A DNA stretch of 64,000 bases from Staphylococcus durrellii (GCF_015594545.1 NZ_JADIIO010000001.1:434001-498000), one strand, 5' to 3'. Shown: positions 18,544-28,054, numbered from the stretch's first letter. Notes: generated by a model from the sequence alone, not told the origin. Translations and numbers: made by a program.

Positions 18544-19539
18544 ATGAAATTAAAGTTATTTGATGTTGGTAATGATGAAGCACCATTTGTTGAAAAATGG
18601 GCAAATTATAATAATATAGAAGTCGATTATGTCCGAAACTCACTAACGCGTGAGAATATTAGCGAGGTATTCGGTTATGATGGAATATGTGTAAGTCATA
18701 ATGGTCCATTTGACAATAGTTTATTTAAAGATTTAAAAAACATGGGTATTAAACAAATTGCACAAAGAAGTGCTGGATTTGATATGTATGATTTAGAACA
18801 AGCTACAAAAAATAATATTAAAATAACTAATGTACCTAGTTATTCACCGAATTCAATAGCAGAGTATGCTATTATGGGCGCACTATATTTTGTTAGAAAA
18901 GTACCCACAGTACAACACTACGTCGCCAAGCAAGACTTTAGATGGCAACCTCCAATAATGGCACGTCCTATAAAAGGGTTAACTGTTGCGGTGATAGGTA
19001 CTGGTAGAATTGGATATATCACAGCTGAATTATTTTATCATATGGGATGTAACGTTATCGGATATGATATTCAGCCTAATCCCAAAGCCGAAAAGTTCAT
19101 AACGTATAAAGATACAGTAGAAGAAGCGGTTAAAGATGCCGACATTGTAACAGTCCATACACCTGCGACAACGGATAATATAATGATGTTTAATGATAAA
19201 TTGTTTAGTCATTTTAAAGATAGCGCTATTTTTATTAATTGTGCTCGAGGCATACTTGTTAATACCAAAGCGTTGATAAATGCTTTAGATTCACGCAAAT
19301 TAAGTGGTGCGGTTATTGATACCTACGAAAATGAGGCAACTTATTTTAGAAAAGATTTCAGAGATAAACAAATTGAAGATGATCTATTAAAATCATTAAT
19401 GGAACGTGATGATGTATTGTTATCTCCACATATAGCTTTTTACACTAATGAATCAGTTAAAAATTTAGTCGAATGTAGTTTGAACAGTACGAAAGCTATC
19501 ATACAAAAAGGAAATTCTGAGTTTGTAGTAAATAAGTAA
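18544..19539 (+). CDS. ddh: D-lactate dehydrogenase (D-2-hydroxyacid dehydrogenase family)
   Basis: The 331-residue protein belongs to the D-isomer-specific 2-hydroxyacid dehydrogenases, interconverting pyruvate and D-lactate with NADH. The NAD-binding loop is GTGRIG (152-157) with Asp175 after the second strand, which favours NAD. The catalytic residues are at the canonical LdhD positions: Arg235 (NCARG), Glu264 (TYENEA) and His296 (SPHIAFY). AGGAG precedes the ATG. A GGGTAT box at 18503-18508 could be part of a weak sigma-B promoter, but the spacing to a GTTT box is longer than usual. It ends at a strong terminator. Confidence 0.9.
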   Translation: MKLKLFDVGNDEAPFVEKWANYNNIEVDYVRNSLTRENISEVFGYDGICVSHNGPFDNSLFKDLKNMGIKQIAQRSAGFDMYDLEQATKNNIKITNVPSYSPNSIAEYAIMGALYFVRKVPTVQHYVAKQDFRWQPPIMARPIKGLTVAVIGTGRIGYITAELFYHMGCNVIGYDIQPNPKAEKFITYKDTVEEAVKDADIVTVHTPATTDNIMMFNDKLFSHFKDSAIFINCARGILVNTKALINALDSRKLSGAVIDTYENEATYFRKDFRDKQIEDDLLKSLMERDDVLLSPHIAFYTNESVKNLVECSLNSTKAIIQKGNSEFVVNK

Positions 19540-19546
19540 AACAATA

Positions 19547-19595
19547 AAAGTGCCAGCAAGTTACCAACTTTAATGATAACTTGCTGGCGCTTTTT
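19547..19595. terminator. Bidirectional terminator ddh / CatE-like gene
   Basis: AAAGTGCCAGCAAGTTA (19547-19563) pairs with TAACTTGCTGGCGCTTT (19577-19593) with one mismatch, and T residues follow. It serves both convergent genes. Confidence 0.9.
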
Positions 19596-19607
19596 ATATT
19601 TTTGATA

Positions 19608-20411
19608 TTAGTTTGGCACTACGGTTGTATTGCTATGAAGCGTAACGGCTATTCCTTCGGGGCTTATAATATTCTTGCTAATAGTATCCGGTATATATAT
19701 ATCTATATGAGATAGACCTAAACTTTGGTCATTATCGATGCGCTTTTTATTAGATTGCCATGTATTTACTGCAATGTGATGGTGATAATAATTTGTAGAC
19801 ATAAACAAAGCTTGTGGAAATTTAGATACATGTTGGAAATTTAACTTATTAATATAAAATTGGCGCGCGTTATCAAGGTTTGCGGTTTTTAAATGTAAAT
19901 GACCTATTTGAGCTTGATCGGGCATGCCAGTCCAACCTTTAGCTGTTTGTTGTGCTAATAAATTGTCTACCTCTACTTGTAAAGTATCCATTGATACAAA
20001 GTTATCTTTCCACTGCCATATTTCAGGGTTACGGTCATAATATATTTCAATTCCATTGCCTTCAATATCATTAAAATATAGTGCTTCACTAACGAGGTGA
20101 TCTCCACCACTAATTTGTACCCTGTGTAAAGAGGCAAATTTTAAGAAATTTGCTAAGTCGGCTTTACTAGGTAGTAAAATGGCTATATGAAATAAACCAG
20201 CTTCTGATAAGTCAGGTCTACGTGGGTTGTCGATTTGATTAAGTGTTAATGTATGCCCTCTAGTACCTATTGCTAAGACATTATGATCACTATTCGCAGT
20301 TACTATTTTTAGTCCCAATAAATTTGTATAAAATTGGGTCATTTGTTCTAGGTTTTGGACATTTAGTGTAATGCCCGTTACTTGAGTAGCAGTTTTGTCA
20401 TGAAATGTCAT
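19608..20411 (-). CDS. VOC-family dioxygenase, CatE-like
   Basis: The 267-residue protein has two vicinal-oxygen-chelate (glyoxalase/extradiol dioxygenase) repeats: one from about residue 8 (VTGITLNVQNLEQMTQFYTNLLGL) and one from about 165 (IGHLHLKTANLDNARQFYINKL). Length and layout match B. subtilis CatE, a catechol 2,3-dioxygenase that detoxifies catechols and quinone-forming phenols with iron at the active site. GAGGTAATC precedes the ATG. The inverted repeat at 20434-20456 just upstream may be an operator of a quinone-sensing repressor such as QsrR/CatR. The gene is convergent with ddh and divergent from the ABC exporter genes. Confidence 0.85.
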   Translation of the reverse strand: MTFHDKTATQVTGITLNVQNLEQMTQFYTNLLGLKIVTANSDHNVLAIGTRGHTLTLNQIDNPRRPDLSEAGLFHIAILLPSKADLANFLKFASLHRVQISGGDHLVSEALYFNDIEGNGIEIYYDRNPEIWQWKDNFVSMDTLQVEVDNLLAQQTAKGWTGMPDQAQIGHLHLKTANLDNARQFYINKLNFQHVSKFPQALFMSTNYYHHHIAVNTWQSNKKRIDNDQSLGLSHIDIYIPDTISKNIISPEGIAVTLHSNTTVVPN

Positions 20412-20433
20412 ATGATTACCTCTTATCTGTTTG

Positions 20434-20456
20434 CTTGTATTTAATTTTGATACAAG
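20434..20456 (-). promoter_or_regulatory. Inverted repeat operator candidate upstream of the CatE-like gene
   Basis: CTTGTAT (20434-20440) and ATACAAG (20450-20456) form a perfect inverted repeat with a 9-base spacer. On the minus strand it lies downstream of a possible promoter (TTGACT then TAAATT), so a bound protein could repress. DUF24-type quinone sensors (YodB/CatR/QsrR) bind GTAT...ATAC repeats, but the spacing I recall for them differs. Confidence 0.45.
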
Positions 20457-20631
20457 TAAAATTTATAGCACTGATAAAGTTTAGTCAACAAATAAGTTTG
20501 AAGCGATAAAATTTTCAGGTAAATATATTAGCATATCATTTAAGTACTAAATTTAATTATATGAGTGTTTTAACTGTAGTGATTATTATTGTGTTATTAT
20601 ATAACGTAATAATGAGTAAAGGGGTGGGAGC

Positions 20632-22413
20632 ATGAATGTGTTTTATAGACTATCATGGTTTTTTAAAGCTCAAAGGAAGTATTATATTTTAGGACTTATT
20701 ATGTTGCTCTTAATAGCGCTATTAGAACTTTTACCACCTCAAATAATTGGTAAGACAATAGATAGTATCACTAAAAAAACATTGACGCCCGAGCAGTTAT
20801 CGTTATACTTAATTGTTTTAGCGGTAGCCGCAATATTAATTTACATATTTAGATATATATGGCGTGTTTCGATTTTTGGAACGAGCCAAAAGCTAGGTAA
20901 TATTTTAAGGCGTTATTTATATCATAAATATACGGAAATGAGTTCCCAATTTTTCCAAAGAAGACGAACTGGCGATTTAATGGCACATGCTACTAATGAT
21001 ATTAATGCAGTACAAAATGCAGCCGGTGCAGGTATTTTAATGATAGCCGATTCTTTAATAACAGGTGGGATGGTTATTATTACTATGGCAATTACAATAA
21101 GTTGGCAATTAACGTTAATCGTTTTAATACCATTACCTATCATGGTTTTATTAACACGTTATTACGGTCGTTTACTCAGTAAAGGATTTAAAAAATCACA
21201 AGCTGCCTTTAGCAGACTTAATGATAAGACGCAAGAAAGTGTAGCTGGAATCAAAGTAACCAAAACTTTTGGCTATGAGAAAGAAGATCAGTCTGATTTT
21301 AGCAAACTTAGTGATGATGTGGTTGAGAAAAATTTAACTGTAGCTAAAATTGATTCGCTATTCGATCCTACAATCATGTTAGTTTTTGGGACTAGTGAAT
21401 TTTTAGCCATTGCCTTCGGTTCTCATATGGTATTTGCCGAAACGATTACGCTTGGTCAATTAATTACCTTCTCAACTTATTTAGGTATGCTGGTTTGGCC
21501 ATTACTTGCTTTAGGTTTATTTTTTAATATTGTGCAAAGAGCTAAAGCATCTTATGAACGAATAGATAATATTTTAAATAGTTCAAACGGTATTGATACT
21601 TCATATTCTTTTAATGAAAGACCTCAAGGTAATATTCAATTTAATATATCCGTGTTCCATTACCCAGGATACGAATCTAGAGGTTTAAATGAGGTTCACT
21701 TTACAATAGAAAGTGGTAATACATTAGGGATCGTAGGTAGAACGGGTTCCGGTAAAAGTACGTTAATTAAATTGTTATTAAGAGAATTTGATACATTGAA
21801 CTCTGACGATATTACTTATAATGGTACGCCTATTTCATTTTATAGTCGTAATGCTTTGAGAGCCCAATTTGGTTACGTTCCACAGGAACATTTTTTGTTT
21901 TCTTCTACGATTCGTAATAATATAGCTTTTGGAAATATCGAAATCGATGACAATCAAATATATCATGTGAGTAAGATGAGTCATATTCATAAGGATATAA
22001 TTCAATTTCCTAAAGGATATGATACAGTCGTTGGTGAACGTGGCGTTTCATTGTCAGGAGGTCAAAAGCAACGTATTTCTATAGCTCGCGCATTATTATT
22101 AAATCCAGAAGTATTAATTTTAGATGATTCATTATCTGCAGTGGATGCACAAACAGAAGAGGCTATATTAAATAATTTGCAAGAACTAAGAAATGACAAA
22201 ACAAATATTATTACTGCGCATCGGATGAGTGCAGTGAAAGACGCAGACCTAATTTTAGTTATGGACCAAGGTACAATTGTTGAGAGAGGCACGCATGAAC
22301 AATTAATGCGTAATCAAGGCTGGTATTATGATACTTATACTGCACAAGCATTACAATCAAAGTATTTTCAAAACTTAGATGACTTGACGAAAGGGGATGG
22401 TCAAGATGAGTGA
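20632..22413 (+). CDS. ABC exporter half-transporter with a degenerate catalytic site, YheI/BmrC-like
   Basis: The 593-residue protein has a six-helix membrane domain (about 1-310) and an ATPase domain (about 335-580). The ATPase has Walker A GRTGSGKST, signature LSGGQ and Walker B followed by Asp instead of Glu (LILDDSLSAVDA). This replacement marks the degenerate partner of heterodimeric exporters such as B. subtilis YheI/YheH (BmrC/BmrD), a multidrug pump induced by translation inhibitors. DSLFDPT and the WFFKAQRKYY start also resemble YheI. AAGGGGTGGGAG precedes the ATG. It overlaps the next gene by 8 bases, so the two are translationally coupled. Confidence 0.9.
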   Translation: MNVFYRLSWFFKAQRKYYILGLIMLLLIALLELLPPQIIGKTIDSITKKTLTPEQLSLYLIVLAVAAILIYIFRYIWRVSIFGTSQKLGNILRRYLYHKYTEMSSQFFQRRRTGDLMAHATNDINAVQNAAGAGILMIADSLITGGMVIITMAITISWQLTLIVLIPLPIMVLLTRYYGRLLSKGFKKSQAAFSRLNDKTQESVAGIKVTKTFGYEKEDQSDFSKLSDDVVEKNLTVAKIDSLFDPTIMLVFGTSEFLAIAFGSHMVFAETITLGQLITFSTYLGMLVWPLLALGLFFNIVQRAKASYERIDNILNSSNGIDTSYSFNERPQGNIQFNISVFHYPGYESRGLNEVHFTIESGNTLGIVGRTGSGKSTLIKLLLREFDTLNSDDITYNGTPISFYSRNALRAQFGYVPQEHFLFSSTIRNNIAFGNIEIDDNQIYHVSKMSHIHKDIIQFPKGYDTVVGERGVSLSGGQKQRISIARALLLNPEVLILDDSLSAVDAQTEEAILNNLQELRNDKTNIITAHRMSAVKDADLILVMDQGTIVERGTHEQLMRNQGWYYDTYTAQALQSKYFQNLDDLTKGDGQDE

Positions 22414-24169
22414 GATGATTAAGTTATCTGCCAAACAACAAAGTGCTACAATTAAACGCCTTTTTAAATATACCATCCCTTATAAAGGTACTATCGCTTT
22501 GGCTTTTATTATGTTAACGATTTCTACAATAGCTAGTATGATAGCGCCGTATTTGATTAAAATATTTTTAGATGATTTTTTAACACCCAGACATTTCCCA
22601 GGTAATAAATTAACTTTATTGATAGCAGTATTTGTTATCGTCCAAATATTGGGCGCTATAGCTACATATTTAAATAGCTATATGTTTCAATATTTATCTT
22701 TTAAAGTAATTCAACAGTTGAGAATAGATGCATTTAACAAGCTTGGAAAATTAGGGATGAGATATTATGATAAGGTGCCAGGTGGCAGTATTGTTTCTCG
22801 CTTAACTAACGATACTGAAACAATAGTAGACATGTTTATTAATGTATTTTCATCTGTTTTAATGGCCTTATTTATGATGATATCAAGTTATATTATGATG
22901 TTTATTTTAGATGTTAAACTAGCACTAATCTCATTGGTATTTATGCCAGTTATTTTCGTGCTTCTGGCGGTTTATCGTAAATATTCTGCAATGCTATTTA
23001 ATAAATCTAGACAGTTATTGTCTGATTTGAATTCAAAATTAGCAGAATCTATTGAAGGTATGAAAATAATTCAAGCTTTTAATCAAGAACGCAGATTAAA
23101 TCGTGAATTTAATAATATTAATGATGAGCATTATAACTATATGCTTAAAACTGTTAAATTAGATAGTATCTTATTACGACCAGCAATCAGCATGATTTCA
23201 ATTATAGCGACAATAGTTATTTTAGGTTATTTTGGCATTATTAGTTTTAATACTTCTATTACTGCTGGTATCGTTTTTGCTTTTATTCAGTATATGGAAC
23301 GTTTTTTTGAACCGGTTAACCAAGTGAGTCAAAATTTAAATGTATTGCAACAAGCACTCGTATCTGCTAATCGAGTATTTAAACTTATTGATGATGATAC
23401 CTATGAACCAGTGCAAGATGAACAACCTAAATATGCAATCACGGATGGTAAAGTTGAATTTAGAGATGTAACTTTTAGTTATGATGGTGAAACTGAGGTA
23501 CTTAAAGATATTAGTTTCACTGTTAATCCAGGTGAGACCGTAGCATTGGTTGGGCATACCGGATCTGGCAAAAGCTCTATCATTAACTTGTTTATGCGTT
23601 TTTATGAATTTGAGCAGGGACAAATCTTGATAGATAATCAATCCATAAAAAAAATTAATAAAAATGAAATGAAAAATAAAATTGGATTGGTGCTACAAGA
23701 TGCTTTTATTTTTTATGGCACGGTGACTTCAAACATTAAATTATATCATCCAACGATGACATTTGAACAAGTTAAAGAAGCAGCGAACTTTGTTAGAGCA
23801 AATCAATTTATAGAACGACTTGAAAATCAATATGAACATGCTGTAATTGAAAAAGGTAGCGCATTTTCTAGTGGAGAAAGACAATTAATAGCTTTTGCAC
23901 GTACTATGGCTATGAATCCTAAAATATTGATTTTGGATGAAGCTACGGCAAATATAGACTCGGAAACTGAAGAACAAATACAACAATCATTGAGCCAGAT
24001 GCGTCGTGGAAGAACTACAATCGCTATCGCACATAGACTATCAACAATACAAGACGCAGATCAAATATTAGTGCTAAATCATGGTGAAATAGTTGAAAGA
24101 GGTACGCACGAACAATTAGTCATTCAAGATGGTATATATAATAATATGTATAAATTACAAAATGGTTAA
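22406..24169 (+). CDS. ABC exporter half-transporter with the intact catalytic glutamate, YheH/BmrD-like
   Basis: The 587-residue protein has six predicted membrane helices (about 30-300) and an ATPase domain (about 345-580) with Walker A GHTGSGKSS, the divergent signature FSSGE, and Walker B with catalytic Glu (LILDEATANID). Since the partner has the intact LSGGQ but lacks the Glu, one full hydrolysis site forms between the two. That is the layout of asymmetric multidrug exporters. ATG 22406 is chosen because GAAAGGGG is well spaced from it; the ATG at 22397 touches the site. The exported substrate cannot be told from sequence; the neighbouring CatE-like gene hints at toxic phenolics, weakly. 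Confidence 0.9.
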   Translation: MSEMIKLSAKQQSATIKRLFKYTIPYKGTIALAFIMLTISTIASMIAPYLIKIFLDDFLTPRHFPGNKLTLLIAVFVIVQILGAIATYLNSYMFQYLSFKVIQQLRIDAFNKLGKLGMRYYDKVPGGSIVSRLTNDTETIVDMFINVFSSVLMALFMMISSYIMMFILDVKLALISLVFMPVIFVLLAVYRKYSAMLFNKSRQLLSDLNSKLAESIEGMKIIQAFNQERRLNREFNNINDEHYNYMLKTVKLDSILLRPAISMISIIATIVILGYFGIISFNTSITAGIVFAFIQYMERFFEPVNQVSQNLNVLQQALVSANRVFKLIDDDTYEPVQDEQPKYAITDGKVEFRDVTFSYDGETEVLKDISFTVNPGETVALVGHTGSGKSSIINLFMRFYEFEQGQILIDNQSIKKINKNEMKNKIGLVLQDAFIFYGTVTSNIKLYHPTMTFEQVKEAANFVRANQFIERLENQYEHAVIEKGSAFSSGERQLIAFARTMAMNPKILILDEATANIDSETEEQIQQSLSQMRRGRTTIAIAHRLSTIQDADQILVLNHGEIVERGTHEQLVIQDGIYNNMYKLQNG

Positions 24170-24218
24170 AGCAATGAGCACGCTTTAAAAGTTGAAAAGG
24201 ACGAAAACCTTAATGAAT

Positions 24219-24265
24219 AGCCAATCAATGTGTTAGCACTTCAGGCACTTTGCTTGGCTTTTTTT
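24219..24265 (+). terminator. Terminator after the ABC exporter operon
   Basis: AGCCAATCAATGTG (24219-24232) pairs with GCACTTTGCTTGGCT with small mismatches, followed by seven T. The rest of the 374-base gap to the next gene (24266-24459) is AT-rich, with no gene seen. Confidence 0.7.
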
Positions 24266-24459
24266 ATTAAAAAGATCAATATTATTATAAACTTTGCTCA
24301 CTATAAAAGTATTTCTTTATGTTTAAAGCGATAATATTTCTGCTTATATAATAGATGATATTTCTCTTTGATGTGCAGCTTGCATATTTAGTTTAATATT
24401 TATTGTTTTAATTTTTAACCTCAAACGTATAGGCAGCAATGCAACTCTATATCAAAAAA

Positions 24460-24502
24460 CAAATGACAATATCTAGTAGAATAAACTAGATATTGTCATT
24501 TG
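24460..24502 (-). terminator. Strong terminator for the minus-strand GNAT gene
   Basis: CAAATGACAATATCTAGT (24460-24477) and ACTAGATATTGTCATTTG (24485-24502) form a perfect 18-bp stem with a 7-base loop. On the minus strand a T-run follows it, so it ends the gene at 24544-24822. Confidence 0.9.
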
Positions 24503-24543
24503 TAAGTTGATTAAAGATGTTTCGTAACATACCGTAGTATGTT

Positions 24544-24822
24544 TTATCCTGCGTAAACATCTTGGTATTCGTCATGCTTTTCAATTACCTTTTTAGCAAA
24601 TGGGCATGAAGCACTGACTTTTAAATTATTATCGCGAGCATAATTGACTACTGCTTCTACTAACTGAGAACCAATACCTTGTCCGCCAAATTCTTCAGGC
24701 ACACCAGTATGGTCTATATTGATTTGGTTATCGTTAACTGTTACATAAGTGATTTGTGCTTGAGGGTTATTTTCGTTCTCGCCAATATAAAATTTATTGT
24801 TACCTTGTTTAATTTCAGCCAT
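24544..24822 (-). CDS. Small GNAT-like N-acetyltransferase (YjdJ/Gtn type)
   Basis: The 92-residue protein is a minimal GNAT domain of the COG2388 type. It has the core motif HTGVPEEFGGQGIGSQLVEAV for acetyl-CoA binding, and a conserved Cys in SASCPFAKK. A close S. aureus relative of 94 residues is known from structural genomics. Its substrate is unknown; relatives may acetylate small amines or protein N-termini. AAGGAGGT lies six bases before the ATG; the TTG one codon earlier is not needed. It is divergent from the zinc-lipoprotein pseudogene, and a perfect hairpin ends it. Confidence 0.87.
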   Translation of the reverse strand: MAEIKQGNNKFYIGENENNPQAQITYVTVNDNQINIDHTGVPEEFGGQGIGSQLVEAVVNYARDNNLKVSASCPFAKKVIEKHDEYQDVYAG

Positions 24823-24988
24823 CAAATTACCTCCTTATTATAATTACTACTATAAGTATATCACCGTTGGCATATTTTCAAACACTGAGGCGTATATGAG
24901 CATAGTACATATAATTGTTACAATTGATATTATTCTAAAAGAGGTTTATAGTTTTAACGGAATAATAGCGATTATGGAGGGGCACATT

Positions 24989-25941
24989 TTGAGGAAAGCA
25001 GTACCACTCTTTGCTATAGCACTCATATGTTTAATATTAAGTAGCTGTAGTTCTCAGAGTAAACATCATAAAAAAATAAGCGAAGACAATAAATTAAATA
25101 TATATACGACAGTTTTTGCTTTCCAAAGCTTTACGCAACAAATAGGTGGAAAATATGTCAATGCACAATCTATCTATCCACCTGGGGTTGATACGCATTC
25201 TTACGAGCCTACGCAGCGTAACATGATAGATATAGCGAAAAGTGATTTATTTATATATACTAGTGATAATATGGATCCAGTAGCACATAAAATCGCGGTA
25301 TCTATCAAAAATAACGACATTAAATTGCCTGTTGCACAAGGCCTCGGCCAATCAAACTTATTACCAAGTGATGAAGATGATGGACATGAAGAGGAACATT
25401 CGTCTCACCATCATGGTGAAGAAAATAATGACCCACATGTATGGTTAGACCCAGTCTTAGATCGAAAATTTGCTTTGAAAATAAAAAATGAATTAATAAA
25501 AAAGATTCTCAACATAAAATGTACTATGAACAAAACTATCGTAAACTTGATAAAGATTTAAAAAACATGGATAAACGTTTGGATGACATTACACGCAATC
25601 CAAAAAGGAAAACAGTCGTTATTTCGCATGATTCATTAGGGTATTTAGCGCATCGTTATCATTTTAACCAAGTAGGTGTTACCGGCATGAACAATGAAGA
25701 TCCAAGTCAACAAGAAATAATAACAATCATGAACAATATTAAACAAACGCACCAACCCTATGTGCTATATGAACAAAATATTTCATCTAAACTAACCGAT
25801 ATAATAAAAAAAGAAACGAATACAAAACCATTAAGTTTTAATAATTTAGCTACGCGCAATAAAGGTGATAGTGACAATGTCCAATATCAAAAAATAATGC
25901 AGAAAAATATTAAAACTTTAGATACCGCATTAAATAAGTAG
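24989..25941 (+). pseudogene. Zinc ABC transporter substrate-binding lipoprotein (AdcA/ZnuA), frameshifted
   Basis: The intact form would be a 317-residue zinc-binding lipoprotein. It starts at TTG 24989, seven bases after GGAGGGG, with a signal peptide and lipobox ILSSC (Cys20). It has the ZnuA hallmarks GVDTHSYEPTQRNM, a His-rich loop (GHEEEHSSHHHGEE) and DPHVWLDP. The frame breaks in a run of six A at 25498-25503: one extra A gives ELIKKDSQHKMYYEQNYRK and restores the frame through VISHDSLGYLAHRY to the stop at 25941. The first frame alone stops at 25561 and loses the second lobe, so the protein should not work. It lacks the ZinT-like domain that ends S. aureus AdcA. No cognate permease or ATPase gene lies beside it. 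Sequencing error or slippage could also explain the shift. Confidence 0.85.
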
Positions 25942-25945
25942 TTAA

Positions 25946-25998
25946 AAATAACGCTGTTCATATTGAATAAATTATCAATATGAACAGCGTTATTTTTT
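25946..25998. terminator. Bidirectional terminator adcA-like / aldA
   Basis: AAATAACGCTGTTCATATTGA (25946-25966, first base unpaired or paired with T) pairs with TCAATATGAACAGCGTTAT (25975-25993), and T residues follow. It serves both convergent genes. Confidence 0.9.
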
Positions 25999-26024
25999 GT
26001 CAATTTCATTATTGTAACTGACTA

Positions 26025-27449
26025 TTAGTCATAACGAATATAAGATACTGTTGTATTGTAATATTCTTCAAATCCATGTATACCATCTGCACCGCCTAAG
26101 CCCGATTCTCTCCAACCTGCGTGATAACCATTGACTACTTCTTCAGCTTCACAGTTAGCATAAACCTCGCCAAATTTAAGCTGTTCAGTAGCAGTCATAA
26201 CTTCTTTTAAATTTTCGGAGAAAATATAAGAAGATAGACCGGCAGTTGTGTCATTAGCAAGATTTATCGCTTCGTTCAAATCACTATAAGTTACAATAGG
26301 AATAACTGGACCAAAGATTTCATTTTTGAAAGCTTCGTCTTCTGGTTGCACGTTATCTAAAATTGTAGGTGCATAATAATAACCATTTCTATCTATTATG
26401 TTGCCTCCAAGTACTAACTTAGCCCCATTATTGACAGCTTGTTTAACTTTGTTATCAATGCTTTCTAGTTGTTTTTGATTGATTATAGCTCCATAATCGG
26501 TATTTTCATCAAACGGGTCTCCAACATTCAAACCTTGCATTTTTGCAGATAATTTAGAGAGGAATTCATCATGTACATCGTCGTGGACAATTATTCTTTC
26601 TGGACAAGTACATACCTGACCTGCGTTATTTATACGTGCAGTGACAATGTAGTCGACCGCTTTATCTAGATTGGCATTTGCAGTGACGAGTGCAGGCGCA
26701 TTGCCACCTAATTCTAAATTAGCTTTTTTTATATTGCTAGCACTATTTTCTAATACCGATTTACCGGCTTTCATACTTCCGGTTAAAGAAATAAGTTGTA
26801 TATCGGGATGTTGTGCTAATTGTGTTCCTACAGTTTCTCCTGTACCAGGTAATATTTGGACTAAACCTGCAGGAATTGTAGATTGTTTAAATAACTGAGC
26901 CAATTTTAAAGTTAGTAAGGTAGTTTCTTCACTTGGTTTAATTACGACCGAACAGCCAGTAATTAATGCCGGAATAACTTTACGCATTAGTACCAAGATA
27001 GGTGCATTCCAAGGAACTATGCCTGCTGTAACACCGACAGGTTTTTTTGTTAATTGAATTGTTTCATTCTCACGTGTGTTCTGTAATACTTCGCCTTTAT
27101 TAGACATACTTAAACCAGTCATATAATCGATGAACTGTATTGATTTATCAATCTCGCCAATTGCTGAAGATAAGATTTTTCCTTGTTCTTTTACGTAAAA
27201 TTCTGCGATTTCATTTTTATTTTGTTCAAGCAATGGAATTAACATTTTAACGTGTTCTGCACGATTCGGTTGGGTAACTTTTTCCCATTCTTGTTGTGCG
27301 TGTTTAGATTTTTCTACTGCAACATTTACTTCTTCAGCAGTTGCAAGTGTTATCGTATCAAATGTTTCTCCAGTAGCTGGATTAATAACATTCATAGTTT
27401 CAGTTGATTTACTTTCGATAAATTCATTGTTAATAAATAATTGGTTCAT
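26025..27449 (-). CDS. aldA: Aldehyde dehydrogenase, AldA (lactaldehyde/glycolaldehyde) family
   Basis: The 474-residue NAD-dependent aldehyde dehydrogenase has the cofactor segment GIVPWNAPI, LTGSMKAGK, the general-base Glu in ANLELGGNAP and the catalytic Cys in NNAGQVCTCPER. The C-terminal GLGGADGIHGFEEYYNT resembles E. coli AldA, which oxidises L-lactaldehyde and glycolaldehyde; S. aureus aldA is a close relative by design. The real aldehyde substrate is unproven here. GGAGGTG precedes the ATG. It is divergent from mhqR, about 180 bases away. Confidence 0.88.
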   Translation of the reverse strand: MNQLFINNEFIESKSTETMNVINPATGETFDTITLATAEEVNVAVEKSKHAQQEWEKVTQPNRAEHVKMLIPLLEQNKNEIAEFYVKEQGKILSSAIGEIDKSIQFIDYMTGLSMSNKGEVLQNTRENETIQLTKKPVGVTAGIVPWNAPILVLMRKVIPALITGCSVVIKPSEETTLLTLKLAQLFKQSTIPAGLVQILPGTGETVGTQLAQHPDIQLISLTGSMKAGKSVLENSASNIKKANLELGGNAPALVTANANLDKAVDYIVTARINNAGQVCTCPERIIVHDDVHDEFLSKLSAKMQGLNVGDPFDENTDYGAIINQKQLESIDNKVKQAVNNGAKLVLGGNIIDRNGYYYAPTILDNVQPEDEAFKNEIFGPVIPIVTYSDLNEAINLANDTTAGLSSYIFSENLKEVMTATEQLKFGEVYANCEAEEVVNGYHAGWRESGLGGADGIHGFEEYYNTTVSYIRYD

Positions 27450-27561
27450 TTATGACACCTCCACATTGTATAAATACCACAAAAAGACATTTTAGAAACC
27501 CAAACAATAAGTTATGACCAACAATTGTAAACTCAGTGATATATTTTTTATACTTAAGTTA

Positions 27562-27608
27562 TTGACATGTAGAAAGAACCATTATATAATTATCTCGAAT
27601 TCGAAATA
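27562..27608 (+). promoter_or_regulatory. mhqR promoter with MhqR operator
   Basis: TTGACA (27562-27567) and TATAAT (27585-27590) are both perfect and are spaced by 17 bases. The inverted repeat TATCTCGAATTCGAAATA (27591-27608, one mismatch between arms) follows directly at the transcription start. It matches the 9-9 repeat known for MhqR. A bound repressor would block the start of transcription. Confidence 0.85.
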
Positions 27609-27628
27609 AATAGGAGGTTAATAAAACA

Positions 27629-28054
27629 ATGGACCGAACGAAGGCATCACTAAATTCATTTGTTGGTTTAAACCGTACTTTAGATTATTTGGAGCAGATA
27701 GTTCGTGAAGATATAAAGCAATATGGTCTAAATGTTACCGAATTTGCAGTCCTAGAGTTGTTGTATAATAAAGGTGATCAACCTATCCAACGTATACGTC
27801 AAAGGGTATTAATCGCCAGCAGCAGCATTAGCTATGTGGTTGATAAATTGGAAGAAAAAGGCTATGTAACTCGTGTAAAAGACCTCCAAGATAAGCGGAT
27901 TTATAATGCAACTTTGACTGAAGAAGGTCGAACTTTAATGGCTCAAATATTCCCACAACATGCTCAAACGTTAACATCTACGTTTTCAGTGTTATCTGAA
28001 AAAGAGTTGGAATCATTACAATATATTTTAAAGAAGTTAAGTGCTCAAACTTAG
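27629..28054 (+). CDS. mhqR: MarR-family quinone-responsive repressor MhqR
   Basis: The 141-residue protein is a winged-helix MarR regulator with the DNA-binding region [20 protein letters not shown] and the wing [18 protein letters not shown]. Large parts match S. aureus MhqR ([18 protein letters not shown]), which represses mhqRED and is released by methylhydroquinone and other quinones, controlling quinone and antimicrobial tolerance. AGGAGG lies before the ATG. Its own promoter carries a perfect-looking operator, so it is likely autoregulated. The mhqE-like and mhqD genes follow in the same direction. Confidence 0.95.
   Translation: MDRTKASLNSFVGLNRTLDYLEQIVREDIKQYGLNVTEFAVLELLYNKGDQPIQRIRQRVLIASSSISYVVDKLEEKGYVTRVKDLQDKRIYNATLTEEGRTLMAQIFPQHAQTLTSTFSVLSEKELESLQYILKKLSAQT

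Noticed and set aside
24836-24925. Possible Zur or Fur box before the zinc lipoprotein gene
   Set aside because: The short palindrome AATTGTTACAATT does not match the Zur, Fur or PerR consensus I know.
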